Positions 36,482-47,933 of a stretch of 64,000 nucleotides of DNA are shown piece by piece. Every line of letters begins with the position of its first letter. Position 1 is the first letter of the stretch. Under the pieces are notes generated by a model, which had not been told where the DNA came from, searched no databases, and saw only the letters and a program-made list of their open reading frames with translations. Source of the stretch: Vibrio zhugei. GTDB lineage: Bacteria; Pseudomonadota; Gammaproteobacteria; Enterobacterales; Vibrionaceae. Made by a program: the position numbers and the translations under genes. The DNA lies in assembly GCF_003716875.1 (NCBI RefSeq), contig NZ_CP033077.1:496001-560000 (forward strand), read 5' to 3'.

Positions 36482-37393
36482 ATGACGGACACTCAGCCGA
36501 TCGCTTTTTCGTCACTGGAAGAATTGAGCCCTCAGTACCCAGTGCAACCACTTTGGCCGCTCAATACCGCTCACACCGCCACGTTAAGCCCCCACTATAT
36601 CGAACGTAGCGATGGAGACTACCATGATCGCCTAACCATGAGCACGGCACATCCAGAGCTTACGATAGTCACACCAACGATCTCCAACGGTATTGGTGTG
36701 TTGCTCATTCCTGGCGGAGGGTACACTAAGATAGCGTATGATAAAGAAGGCATCGATATTGCGGAGAAACTGAAACAACATGGCTATACCTGCTTTATAT
36801 TAAACTATCGCCTACCGGGCGATGGCCACGATTTAGGCTCCCAAGCCGCTTTAGCCGATGCCCAACGCGCGATGCGCCTCATTCGCCACCAGCAAGAAAC
36901 TTGGTCGCTTACCTCGCTTGGCGTCGTGGGGTTTTCTGCGGGGGGCCATCTCGCTGGCTGGTTAAGTTGCATGTATCAACACGCCATCTACTCACCGTGC
37001 GATGCCTGCGATGAACGCTCAGCACGCCCTGATTTTATGGGATTGATTTATCCTGTAATCACCATGAATGAAAGCATCACGCATTTAGGTTCTCGGCAAC
37101 AGTTGCTGGGCACCCTCGCCTACGAGACGCTGCATCCAGCTTACTCAGTAGAAACCATGGTGCATCAAAACGTGCCTCCTTGTTTTCTTCTGCATGCCAG
37201 TGACGATCCCAACGTCAGCCCAGAAAACAGCTTGATAATGTGGCGAGCACTCAAAGCTCATGACATTCCGGTCGAACTGCATTTAGTGGAACAAGGAGGC
37301 CATGGTTTTGGGATTCGGCAAACCACAGGCTTGCCCGTCGCGTCTTGGTTAGATTGGCTCAACCACTGGATTCGCCATCATAAATTCGCCTGA
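36482..37393 (+). CDS. Alpha/beta-hydrolase, acetyl-xylan-esterase-like
   Basis: 303 residues, no signal peptide. HGGG-type oxyanion loop IPGGGYTKIAYDKEG, nucleophile elbow GFSAGG with S152, an acid in HASDDPNV and the histidine in EQGGHGFG, as in the BD-FAE/esterase group often found in plant-polysaccharide clusters. A cytoplasmic esterase acting on acetylated sugars or oligosaccharides is plausible; this is inference from family and from the xylanase gene 5 kb away. Strong AGGAGG site 8 nt before the ATG. Its end overlaps the convergent exporter pseudogene by 16 bp. Confidence 0.78.
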   Translation: MTDTQPIAFSSLEELSPQYPVQPLWPLNTAHTATLSPHYIERSDGDYHDRLTMSTAHPELTIVTPTISNGIGVLLIPGGGYTKIAYDKEGIDIAEKLKQHGYTCFILNYRLPGDGHDLGSQAALADAQRAMRLIRHQQETWSLTSLGVVGFSAGGHLAGWLSCMYQHAIYSPCDACDERSARPDFMGLIYPVITMNESITHLGSRQQLLGTLAYETLHPAYSVETMVHQNVPPCFLLHASDDPNVSPENSLIMWRALKAHDIPVELHLVEQGGHGFGIRQTTGLPVASWLDWLNHWIRHHKFA

Positions 37394-38277
37394 TTTTGAC
37401 GCCACTGCGAACGACGAGGTTCAAAGTGGCGTTCAAACCACCACAAGCCAATCAGCGCGCAACCCAACATCGCAAGGCTTAACAACAGAGGCGCTTTAAA
37501 GCCATAATATTGCGCAATCACCCCCATGATACTGGTGCCCAGCATGGTCCCCACCAACATTGAGTTGGTATAAAAGGCAGACGCTTTACCAATGGTCTCT
37601 GGGGCATAATCTTGCATCACGGTGATACCTAACCCAGCAAAAATACCGAAAAATAGGCCGTTGATCAGTTGCAAGGCAATACACATCCAAAGGGTATCGG
37701 TGAAAAACAGACCAATATAAAAGACCATCCCAAACACAAAACCAAGGCGAATCATGGTGAGCTTACCGTACTTGTTAGACCAACTGGCAACATTGAGCAT
37801 GATGGGGATCTCAACCGCCGCGGTTAAGCCAAAAAATACTCCCGGATACGCACTGGACAGCCCCATCTCTTTTGTCACAAAGAGCGGCATTGACGACACA
37901 TAAATGCTGTTTGCCATATTCGCGAGCAGCATAATGCCACCCAACCACCACACCACTCGCGGCAAAGGCGGTAAACGGCGGTCATCCTCAGACTTTGGCG
38001 GCAATTGGGGATCGCGCAATTGGCTAACCACTAACAGTAAGACGGCCAGCGCAACTGCAGCAGACAAATAAAAATTGGAGCGAAAGCCGATTTTATCGAC
38101 CGAGAAAAAAGCGATCGGTGGCCCGACGACCCACAGTAGCGAGACCGATGATCGCATCTGCGAGTTCAGCTTGGTACTGCTTTTGCCCGTGGAGTCAGCA
38201 AAGCGACGGATGATGGTTAAAATCAGTGGAATCGACGACGAAGCCAATGGCATTGATTAAACTGCCGACTAATAGGA

Positions 38278-39366
38278 CCCGATTTCAGATAATAAGTGCG
38301 ACATTCATGGAAATATGTAGAAGAGGAAGCCAACTGCTGAAAGTGGTACGCTCTTCTCGCCAAAGAAACAAGCAGTACTACCATGAATTATCAACAGTTG
38401 ACCGAAGGCAGAAGATACCAGATTTCTGCTCTTTTGGAACGGGGAATTTCGGTTCCTGAAATAGCTAAAACAGTTCAGTGCCACCGCTCGACGGTATACC
38501 GTGAGCTTAAACGCGGTCGGAAGGGAGAGCATTATTGCCCTAACGAAGCCCAGATGTCGTCTACCAAAAAGCGCAAAACAGCACGTAAATACCGAATACC
38601 AAAGGAACGTGTCGATTTTATCCGCCTTCTTTTAGAAACAGATTGGAGTCCAGAGCAGATTTCTAATGTATTAACGAAAATTGGTGCATCTGTCAGTCAT
38701 GAGTGGATCTATCGCTTTGTTGCTCAAGATAAACGCTTGGGCGGTAAGTTATATCGTCACTTGAGACAAGGTCATAAGCGGTATCGCCGAGGTAAACAAG
38801 AGAAAGCTCCAGCGATAAAAAATGCCGTTTCGATTGATGATAGACCAAGCATCGTTGACAGTAAGGAGCGGTTTGGTGACTGGGAAATCGACACTGTGCT
38901 AGGTAAGCATGGTACAGGTGCAATGGTGACTATTTTAGAGCGTAAGACTCGATTTTACGTGGTAAAGAAAGTGCCATCTAAGTCAGCGGATGATGTCACC
39001 AAAGCGACAATAGAGCTACTGAAGCCCTATAAGAAACATGTCCATACCATTACGGCAGATAACGGGCGAGAGTTTGCAGGTCATGAAACCATCGCAAAAG
39101 AATTAAAGGCTGATGTGTACTTTGCTCATCCGTACAGTTCTTGGGAGCGTGGTGCTAATGAGAATGCGAACGGTCTTTTAAGGCAATATGTGAAGAAAGG
39201 AACCGATCTAACGACAGTGACGGACATCGATATAGAGTTCGCTTTATCGCGGATAAATTACCGTCCGAGAAAGTGTTTAGGCTTCAAGCAGGCAGCCATT
39301 ATATTTGAGGAGATGGCTTTAGCTTCTTGATATTGGAGAGTGTCGCACTTCGCAGTTGAATTCGGG
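38278..39366 (+). mobile_element. IS30-family insertion sequence, copy 2
   Basis: 1089 bp from CCCGATTTCA to TGAATTCGGG. The plus-strand flanks are ..GGA before and GAC.. after, giving the 2-bp duplication GA. It sits inside the SetA-like gene. Protein-identical to copy 4. Confidence 0.93.
38383..39330 (+). CDS. IS30-family transposase (copy 2)
   Basis: 315 residues, intact, with the N-terminal helix-turn-helix (ISVPEIAKTVQCHRSTVYREL) and the DDE residues in DWEIDTVLG, TADNGREFA and ERGANENANG. Identical in protein sequence to the transposase at 50232-51179, which points to recent transposition. It reads opposite to the gene it disrupts. Confidence 0.94.
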   Translation: MNYQQLTEGRRYQISALLERGISVPEIAKTVQCHRSTVYRELKRGRKGEHYCPNEAQMSSTKKRKTARKYRIPKERVDFIRLLLETDWSPEQISNVLTKIGASVSHEWIYRFVAQDKRLGGKLYRHLRQGHKRYRRGKQEKAPAIKNAVSIDDRPSIVDSKERFGDWEIDTVLGKHGTGAMVTILERKTRFYVVKKVPSKSADDVTKATIELLKPYKKHVHTITADNGREFAGHETIAKELKADVYFAHPYSSWERGANENANGLLRQYVKKGTDLTTVTDIDIEFALSRINYRPRKCLGFKQAAIIFEEMALAS

Positions 39367-39654
39367 GACATGCCAAAAATTCGATGAAAATGCAAAACCC
39401 GCTGACCCAGCAATGATCCCCAATAAAGAACAAATAATCAGTAGTTTGGGAGAGACACCTTTATCAATTAACGCGGTTAATCCCTGACTTAATAACACGG
39501 TCATACCTGAAGTGATCATCGTATAGACCCCGATTAACCCCGGCTCGATGTGCAGACCATTGACCAAATACAGCGTCATGACCGGCATAATGAGGGCAAA
39601 GGCTAACGCTGTCAGTCCGTTAGTACAAAAAAGAACCTTGGTTTGGCTGAGCAT

Positions 39655-42314
<2,660 letters not shown>

Positions 42315-42345
42315 ATAAAATATCAATGACATAGTCATACCAAGC

Positions 42346-42387
42346 AGGCAGATAGCCGCCATTGTCGGTGCTATCTGCCTCTTTTTT
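42346..42387 (+). terminator. Intrinsic terminator after katG
   Basis: AGGCAGATAGC (42346-42356) pairs with GCTATCTGCCT (42370-42380) over a 13-nt loop, followed by CTTTTTT. Confidence 0.88.
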
Positions 42388-42483
42388 CTCTCTTAATCCC
42401 ATTTCCCTTCAATTGGCGTTTTAACTCTCCCTATCTATACTTCTTCATAAGCTCATCTTGATGTTATTGGAGTAAGATTTACC

Positions 42484-43884
42484 ATGCGGCAAATCAATAC
42501 AGTCAATGAACAAGAGTTAGCGGTCGTATTACGCGCTCTCGAACATATCGATCAAGCTGCCATGATCATTTCATTGGACCGACATATTCTGGGGTTTAAT
42601 AAGCAAGCTCGAGAATTATTTGGCTATGAAGTCGACGAGATTTTGCACAAAAGCACCCGCCTATTTTATGCGACAGAACAGGAATATGAGCGTCTTGGTG
42701 AGCACCGTTATAATGACACCACCCCGGCAACCAATACCGCCCTCAACGTTCAATACATTGATAAAAATCATAAAACCTTCATTGGTAGAACTCATGGCGG
42801 GTTAGTCTATGATGCAACAGACACCCCTTATTGCATCATGACATTAATTTCCGATATTACGGTGCAAATGGCGACGGAAGAAGCGCTAAACCAATTGCAC
42901 ATGATCACTTCGTCACGCCAGCTCACTTTCGAGCAACGTGTCAATGAAATCTTGAAGTTAGGCGCTGGATTGTTTGGTTTACCTATCGGGATTTTTAGTC
43001 AGATTAATGAAAGCAAATCCGAATATATCATTCAACAAGCGGTGTCCCCAGATAACGAACTCAAACCTGGCATGACGTTCGATTTATCCACCACCTATTG
43101 CAGTCATGTTTTTAAAGCGAATGACGTACTGGGCTTCCATCATGTATCCAAAAGCCACATCGCCACTCACCCTTGCTTTAAGAATTTCGGATTAGAAGCC
43201 TATTTAGGCGCCCCTGTTTTTGTTGATGGCGTCCGCTACGGTACTCTCAATTTTTCTAGCCCCGAACCCTGCCGTCCATTCATTAAACAAGACATCGAAC
43301 TGGTGAAACTTTTTGCCGCGTGGATGGGGCATGAAGTCGCGCGAAATTATGATATCAACGCACTCGAGTTTGCTCACAAAAGAATGGCGCACATCGCCAA
43401 TACCGATGAACTGACAGGATTAGCCAACCGCCGTTGCACAGAGGACACGCTAGAAGAAGTGATGCAAAGAAGCCTGCGATTACACCAACCTTTGTGTATC
43501 GCTATCATTGACTTTGATAACTTTAAGAACGTCAATGATACCTACGGCCATTCGGTAGGAGATGAAACCTTAAAGTCTCACAGTGAGCTAATGAAAGAAA
43601 ATTGCCGAGGAACCGATTTCTACGGACGTTGGGGAGGTGAAGAGTTTATTGCCATTTTGCCCAACACCACATTGAAAAAAGCGATCGTGAGCCTAGAGCG
43701 ATTCCGGCATAAAGCCGAATCTCATAGGATCACCGAAGAGATCCCAGAACTGAGAGTCACCGCCAGTATCGGACTGACTGAACTGCGCAAAGACGACACA
43801 TTGGACTCTTTAGTCAATCGCGCGGATTCGTTACTTTACATTGCCAAAGAAAGCGGCCGGAACAATGTAAAACATGATATTTAG
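42484..43884 (+). CDS. Diguanylate cyclase with PAS and GAF domains
   Basis: 466 residues. PAS domain (about 15-130, GFNKQARELFGYEVDEIL), GAF domain (about 140-285), and a GGDEF domain (about 300-466) with the active-site signature GGEEF in GRWGGEEFIAILP. The inhibitory I-site RxxD is present as RGTD five residues before, so product feedback is likely. It makes c-di-GMP from two GTP and should be cytoplasmic, having no membrane helix. Its opposite, the HD-GYP enzyme, is at 1087-3960. The sensed signal is unknown. Confidence 0.9.
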   Translation: MRQINTVNEQELAVVLRALEHIDQAAMIISLDRHILGFNKQARELFGYEVDEILHKSTRLFYATEQEYERLGEHRYNDTTPATNTALNVQYIDKNHKTFIGRTHGGLVYDATDTPYCIMTLISDITVQMATEEALNQLHMITSSRQLTFEQRVNEILKLGAGLFGLPIGIFSQINESKSEYIIQQAVSPDNELKPGMTFDLSTTYCSHVFKANDVLGFHHVSKSHIATHPCFKNFGLEAYLGAPVFVDGVRYGTLNFSSPEPCRPFIKQDIELVKLFAAWMGHEVARNYDINALEFAHKRMAHIANTDELTGLANRRCTEDTLEEVMQRSLRLHQPLCIAIIDFDNFKNVNDTYGHSVGDETLKSHSELMKENCRGTDFYGRWGGEEFIAILPNTTLKKAIVSLERFRHKAESHRITEEIPELRVTASIGLTELRKDDTLDSLVNRADSLLYIAKESGRNNVKHDI

Positions 43885-43967
43885 TGTCAATAATTGACTC
43901 AAAAACCAGCCCAACGAGAGGACACTGCACGCCTTTCGCCTCTGATACTCGCCTAATTTAAGCCGCC

Positions 43968-44219
43968 TTATTTCATCTGAACTTTACCGCCGATGATTTT
44001 ATAAGCGGGCGTTCCTCGAATCAAAGTTTGACGCGCAAACACCTGCCCGCATCCTGGGCACTGCCCGACACTGTGCGTATGATCGTCAACAATGCGCTCA
44101 ATAAAACATTTCACCAACGCCCCTTTGCCACCTTTGCGGTATTTATACAATGGCGCTCGGCATTTTGAGCAAGAGATATCCACCGTACGAGTTGGGCCTT
44201 TTTTATTCGGTTTTGCCAT
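43968..44219 (-). CDS. Small zinc-ribbon protein
   Basis: 83 residues. Two CxxC pairs, CSKC (about 17-20) and CPGC (about 54-57), plus basic residues (KYRKGGKGALVKCFIERI), the look of a zinc-ribbon protein that binds nucleic acid or protein. No named family recognised with certainty. It is 40 bp downstream of the P-loop kinase gene on the same strand, and may be part of the same transcript. Confidence 0.68.
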   Translation of the reverse strand: MAKPNKKGPTRTVDISCSKCRAPLYKYRKGGKGALVKCFIERIVDDHTHSVGQCPGCGQVFARQTLIRGTPAYKIIGGKVQMK

Positions 44220-44259
44220 AGCTCCCCCTTCATACTCAATATTGAGGCACTATACTACA

Positions 44260-44802
44260 TCACGGTTTACCTCGATGCTCATTGATCAACGCCCTTGCCT
44301 GTGTCGGGCTAGTCACTCTCACAAACTTGATGTGGCGATATTTAGGATCGTTCATCAATTGCGTGTAACGCTCTCGATTTCTCTTATAGGTTTTCAATGT
44401 CCAAAGCAGAATCGAATCTTTACTAAGAAAAGACTGTCTAAACGACTCGACATTACCCGCCTTACCCCATAATTCCTGCTGAGTGATGATACGCACTAAC
44501 GCCCTTTTCACCGCTTGAAACAGAGTCCGTGAAAAGGAGTAATCCACCCAGACAATCGTATCCGCTCTGGCCCATTTGATTGCCGCCGTTCGATGATAGT
44601 TACCATCCAGTACCCAATACTCGGCACTTAACTGCTCAGTCAGCGTGTCAAAAAACTCTTCATCTGAAGATTCTTGCCAATTCGGCTTCCAAAACATGGC
44701 ATCCATTTCCAGATAAGGGTAGTTCAGTGCATTGGCAAGCCTGCGACTGAACGTGCTTTTCCCGCTACCACTCGTACCGATCACATTAATTCTTTTCATC
44801 AT
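44260..44802 (-). CDS. P-loop kinase-like NTPase (adenylate-kinase/TopM type)
   Basis: 180 residues. Walker A GTSGSGKST near 9-17, then the adenylate-kinase-like LEMDAMFWKPNW segment and a lid region with conserved basic residues. This is the "topology modulation"/FlaR-like group of small P-loop kinases, often next to unrelated genes; the substrate is unknown. MM start: ATGATG at 44802. It lies 6 bp from the DUF2238 gene upstream. Confidence 0.8.
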   Translation of the reverse strand: MMKRINVIGTSGSGKSTFSRRLANALNYPYLEMDAMFWKPNWQESSDEEFFDTLTEQLSAEYWVLDGNYHRTAAIKWARADTIVWVDYSFSRTLFQAVKRALVRIITQQELWGKAGNVESFRQSFLSKDSILLWTLKTYKRNRERYTQLMNDPKYRHIKFVRVTSPTQARALINEHRGKP

Positions 44803-44808
44803 CTACGC

Positions 44809-45387
44809 TTATGTTCTCTTTTTACTTTCTTGCAGGGGGGGGACATGATGCAGTTGACTATCGTGGCGTTTAGATAACAAGAGCAAGGCACTAATTGCCC
44901 CCAACAAAGCAAGCCCCATATCCGATTGCGTATCCCAAACGTAACCTTGTGTGCCCAAGAAGGCTTCAGCATTATCACCGGTTGTTAACGCCACCCACCA
45001 CTCTATGAGCTCGTAAAATGCACTGAAGGCTAAGCAGATTGTAACAACAATGAATCCCAACCAACGTCTACCATTGATGACGCCTTTACGGATGAGTATT
45101 TCTCTTGCCAGTAGAGCAGGGACAAAACCTTGGAAAAAATGACCGACTTTGTCGTAGTTATTTCTTTCTGATCCCAATATTCCATCAAACAATGGGACTT
45201 CAGCGTAGGTGTAATGGGCGCCAATCATCAGCACGATGCAATGCAACAGAATAAACCCGTACACAATATTCGTCAGTCGAAATGACTGATAGGTAACGCC
45301 GAGCAGCACACCGCCAATTAACGCAGGGGCCACTTCAAGAAACCAAGTAAATTGATCTTTGGGATGGATACCAGACCAAAGTAACAC
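44809..45387 (-). CDS. DUF2238 membrane protein, YjdF-like
   Basis: 192 residues from a GTG at 45387. Several hydrophobic segments and the family motif DKVGHFFQGFVPALLAREIL identify the DUF2238/YjdF group of inner-membrane proteins of unknown function. The usual N-terminal helix is partly missing: the frame is open further upstream, and an ATT codon at 45420-45418 sits 9 nt after AAGGAG. Use of that AUU would give the sensible start MKYIWIIIYVAVLLWSG. The GTG has no ribosome binding site. No ATG start is available in this frame. Confidence 0.72.
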   Translation of the reverse strand: MLLWSGIHPKDQFTWFLEVAPALIGGVLLGVTYQSFRLTNIVYGFILLHCIVLMIGAHYTYAEVPLFDGILGSERNNYDKVGHFFQGFVPALLAREILIRKGVINGRRWLGFIVVTICLAFSAFYELIEWWVALTTGDNAEAFLGTQGYVWDTQSDMGLALLGAISALLLLSKRHDSQLHHVPPLQESKKRT

Positions 45388-45628
45388 GGCGACGTAAATG
45401 ATAATCCAGATGTATTTAATGGTCCCATACTCCTTATAAGTAACGTCTCATACAACAGTGCATAAACACTGCCCCCTTAGAGACACATAGCGCCAAACCG
45501 ATAATATCAGACATTATAGACATCGACTGGAATGGCTTCTCATAAAACGTGAATATAAACCGCTGGATATGACACGCTCAATCGGGCTCCCATCGCGAAG
45601 ATTCACCGCAAGTTTGTCTGAACCGCTG

Positions 45629-46405
45629 TTATATTCTCTTTTCTACGGACATCAACCAACGAGGAACATGCGTTCTATACCAATCAAAGTAAATAGAGGC
45701 GGATGATTTCGCTCGACTAGCCAAAATATTCGTGACGTCTACAATTAGCCAAACTTTCGCCAAAATCAACTGCCTGAGTAATTTATCTTGAGAAATGGAG
45801 CCCGAGTATCGAGCATAACGCTCTATGATGCATTCATACTCACTGACGCTTCCTAATCCTCTCACCAAGGGCGCCAAATCAATGGCAGGACTGCCCACAC
45901 CAAAGCGCTCCCAGTCAAACAACACCAGTTCGCCATTATCTCTGACTCCCCAGTTGCCTTCATTAGTATCGCCAGAGATCAATCCTTTATCGTTGAACAG
46001 TTCACAGGATAATTGCTCAATGGTTCTTATAGAATCTTGAGTTATCTGAGGCAAGTTTAAGACCTGCATGGCAGAGTCAGTCGAGCCAGCATTCCAAGAG
46101 TGGGTCGTGATTGGAAAATGAGGTTGGTAGGTCGAATGATGGATACAAGCTAATTGTTCAAAGGTACTGTTATTGGCATGCAGGCCATCGAGCGTAATGC
46201 GATGAGGGATATACTCTATCACTAAATGATTGCCACTGGCATGGCGTAATTTGGGAGTATTTACGCCAGCTAATGCCCCAGCAGCAAACTGGTAAAAAGC
46301 CATTTCGACGTCCGAGGCCCCCTTTTTAACAATACAAGGTTCGCCTGCGAATGTCTCAATAGAAACGTGAGCGGATCCCATGTTAGATAAGTCTTGTTTT
46401 CCCAT
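45629..46405 (-). CDS. APH-like phosphotransferase
   Basis: 258 residues from the ATG at 46405, which has AAGG 6 nt upstream; the frame extends 8 codons further to a TTG. Kinase-fold motifs: SGDTNEGNW (the Brenner/catalytic HxDxxxxN block, here with Ser-Gly-Asp in place of His-Gly-Asp) and LFDWERFGVGSPAIDLA with the metal-binding aspartate. This fits the aminoglycoside/choline/homoserine kinase-like family. No drug-resistance role can be inferred. The substrate is unknown. Confidence 0.75.
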   Translation of the reverse strand: MGKQDLSNMGSAHVSIETFAGEPCIVKKGASDVEMAFYQFAAGALAGVNTPKLRHASGNHLVIEYIPHRITLDGLHANNSTFEQLACIHHSTYQPHFPITTHSWNAGSTDSAMQVLNLPQITQDSIRTIEQLSCELFNDKGLISGDTNEGNWGVRDNGELVLFDWERFGVGSPAIDLAPLVRGLGSVSEYECIIERYARYSGSISQDKLLRQLILAKVWLIVDVTNILASRAKSSASIYFDWYRTHVPRWLMSVEKRI

Positions 46406-46800
46406 ACGCATCCTTGCGTTATCACCCAACTGAATGAGGTAATCGAGGTTTCTATTACTTGAACCTAGCGAAGATGGTCAGCATTTGGACTCGCGAGGTC
46501 ATGTTTAGATTCGGTATAACACCCTAGCAATGTATTCATTACAATACACTCTCACAGCCTCTCATGTAGTAACTGTGACGGTAATTCTACACAAACACAT
46601 TTTTGGACAAAACTGAGTCAACGACTTTTCTAAATAAGCAAAAGATAGATTAATTCAAGTATGGTAAACTCCGATCGGCAAAAGGTAAGACCTTCCCCCA
46701 ATGAATTCACTAAGCTAAAAATTTAGAACAGATGATTCATAATCTCAAGAAACAGCACAAAGCCTGTGCTGTTTTATTTTATTATGCTCAATTAGTTGTA
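46406..46800. other. Intergenic region upstream of IS copy 3
   Basis: About 395 bp. No reading frame of note, but a strong plus-strand terminator (46751-46780) without any plus-strand gene before it, so a small RNA or a decayed gene may have been here. Confidence 0.4.
46751..46780 (+). terminator. Orphan intrinsic terminator
   Basis: AACAGCACA, loop AAGCC, TGTGCTGTT, then TTATTTT: a perfect 9-bp stem with a U-rich tail. No gene on the plus strand precedes it within 2.8 kb except shadows of the minus-strand kinase gene. Confidence 0.75.
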
Positions 46801-47889
46801 CCCGAATTCAACTGCGAAGTGCGACACTCTCCAATATCAAGAAGCTAAAGCCATCTCCTCAAATATAATGGCTGCCTGCTTGAAGCCTAAACACTTTCTC
46901 GGACGGTAATTTATCCGCGATAAAGCGAACTCTATATCGATGTCCGTCACTGTCGTTAGATCGGTTCCTTTCTTCACATATTGCCTTAAAAGACCGTTCG
47001 CATTCTCATTAGCACCACGCTCCCAAGAACTGTACGGATGAGCAAAGTACACATCAGCCTTTAATTCTTTTGCGATGGTTTCATGACCTGCAAACTCTCG
47101 CCCGTTATCTGCCGTAATGGTATGGACATGTTTCTTATAGGGCTTCAGTAGCTCTATTGTCGCTTTGGTGACATCATCCGCTGACTTAGATGGCACTTTC
47201 TTTACCACGTAAAATCGAGTCTTACGCTCTAAAATAGTCACCATTGCACCTGTACCATGCTTACCTAGCACAGTGTCGATTTCCCAGTCACCAAACCGCT
47301 CCTTACTGTCAACGATGCTTGGTCTATCATCAATCGAAACGGCATTTTTTATCGCTGGAGCTTTCTCTTGTTTACCTCGGCGATACCGCTTATGACCTTG
47401 TCTCAAGTGACGATATAACTTACCGCCCAAGCGTTTATCTTGAGCAACAAAGCGATAGATCCACTCATGACTGACAGATGCACCAATTTTCGTTAATACA
47501 TTAGAAATCTGCTCTGGACTCCAATCTGTTTCTAAAAGAAGGCGGATAAAATCGACACGTTCCTTTGGTATTCGGTATTTACGTGCTGTTTTGCGCTTTT
47601 TGGTAGACGACATCTGGGCTTCGTTAGGGCAATAATGCTCTCCCTTCCGACCGCGTTTAAGCTCACGGTATACCATCGAGCGGTGGCACTGAACTGTTTT
47701 AGCTATTTCAGGAACCGAAATTCCCCGTTCCAAAAGAGCAGAAATCTGGTATCTTCTGCCTTCGGTCAACTGTTGATAATTCATGGTAGTACTGCTTGTT
47801 TCTTTGGCGAGAAGAGCGTACCACTTTCAGCAGTTGGCTTCCTCTTCTACATATTTCCATGAATGTCGCACTTATTATCTGAAATCGGG
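46801..47889 (-). mobile_element. IS30-family insertion sequence, copy 3
   Basis: 1089 bp, CCCGAATTCA ... TGAAATCGGG. Flanks are ..GTA on the left and GCT.. on the right, so no 2-bp target duplication is left, which suggests recombination or deletion after insertion. Inverted relative to copy 4. Confidence 0.92.
46837..47784 (-). CDS. IS30-family transposase (copy 3)
   Basis: 315 residues, intact, with the same helix-turn-helix and DDE residues as copies 2 and 4. The only protein difference seen is Met for Thr in the recognition helix (HRSMVYREL in place of HRSTVYREL), caused by one G-to-A change on the plus strand. The change is in the DNA-binding helix and might lower end binding. Confidence 0.94.
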   Translation of the reverse strand: MNYQQLTEGRRYQISALLERGISVPEIAKTVQCHRSMVYRELKRGRKGEHYCPNEAQMSSTKKRKTARKYRIPKERVDFIRLLLETDWSPEQISNVLTKIGASVSHEWIYRFVAQDKRLGGKLYRHLRQGHKRYRRGKQEKAPAIKNAVSIDDRPSIVDSKERFGDWEIDTVLGKHGTGAMVTILERKTRFYVVKKVPSKSADDVTKATIELLKPYKKHVHTITADNGREFAGHETIAKELKADVYFAHPYSSWERGANENANGLLRQYVKKGTDLTTVTDIDIEFALSRINYRPRKCLGFKQAAIIFEEMALAS

Positions 47890-47924
47890 GCTAAGTATGC
47901 CTAAATCACGAAGCCGACACGATA

Positions 47925-47933
47925 CGCCCTATT
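47925..47933. repeat. 9-bp target-site duplication, left copy
   Basis: CGCCCTATT, identical to 49268-49276. Perfect 9-bp direct repeat flanking the IS10-like element, the duplication length of the IS10 group. Confidence 0.93.

Larger units (their letters stand above)
37378..39654 (-). pseudogene. SetA-like sugar efflux MFS transporter, split by IS30 copy 2
   Basis: The N-terminal part (39654-39367, MLSQTKVLFCTNGLTALAFALIMPVMTLYLVNG...SSNFWHV) and the C-terminal part (38277-37378, ending QWRQNQANL) belong to one 12-helix MFS protein like SetA/SetB, which export sugars. Removing the IS and one TC duplicate joins them in frame as HVLLVGSLINA. A second lesion follows at once: a 1-nt insertion near 38250, after which the frame shifts to LASSSIPLILTIIRRFADSTG. 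The 3' part could restart at the ATG at 38253 but would lack the first four helices. The exporter is therefore inactive. Confidence 0.85.

Noticed and set aside
38226..38459. Frame crossing the left end of IS copy 2
   Set aside because: Chimera of flanking gene antisense and IS end; an out-of-phase shadow.
45629..46405. Aminoglycoside resistance gene
   Set aside because: Only the general kinase fold is visible; the family has many other substrates, so a resistance call would be unsupported.
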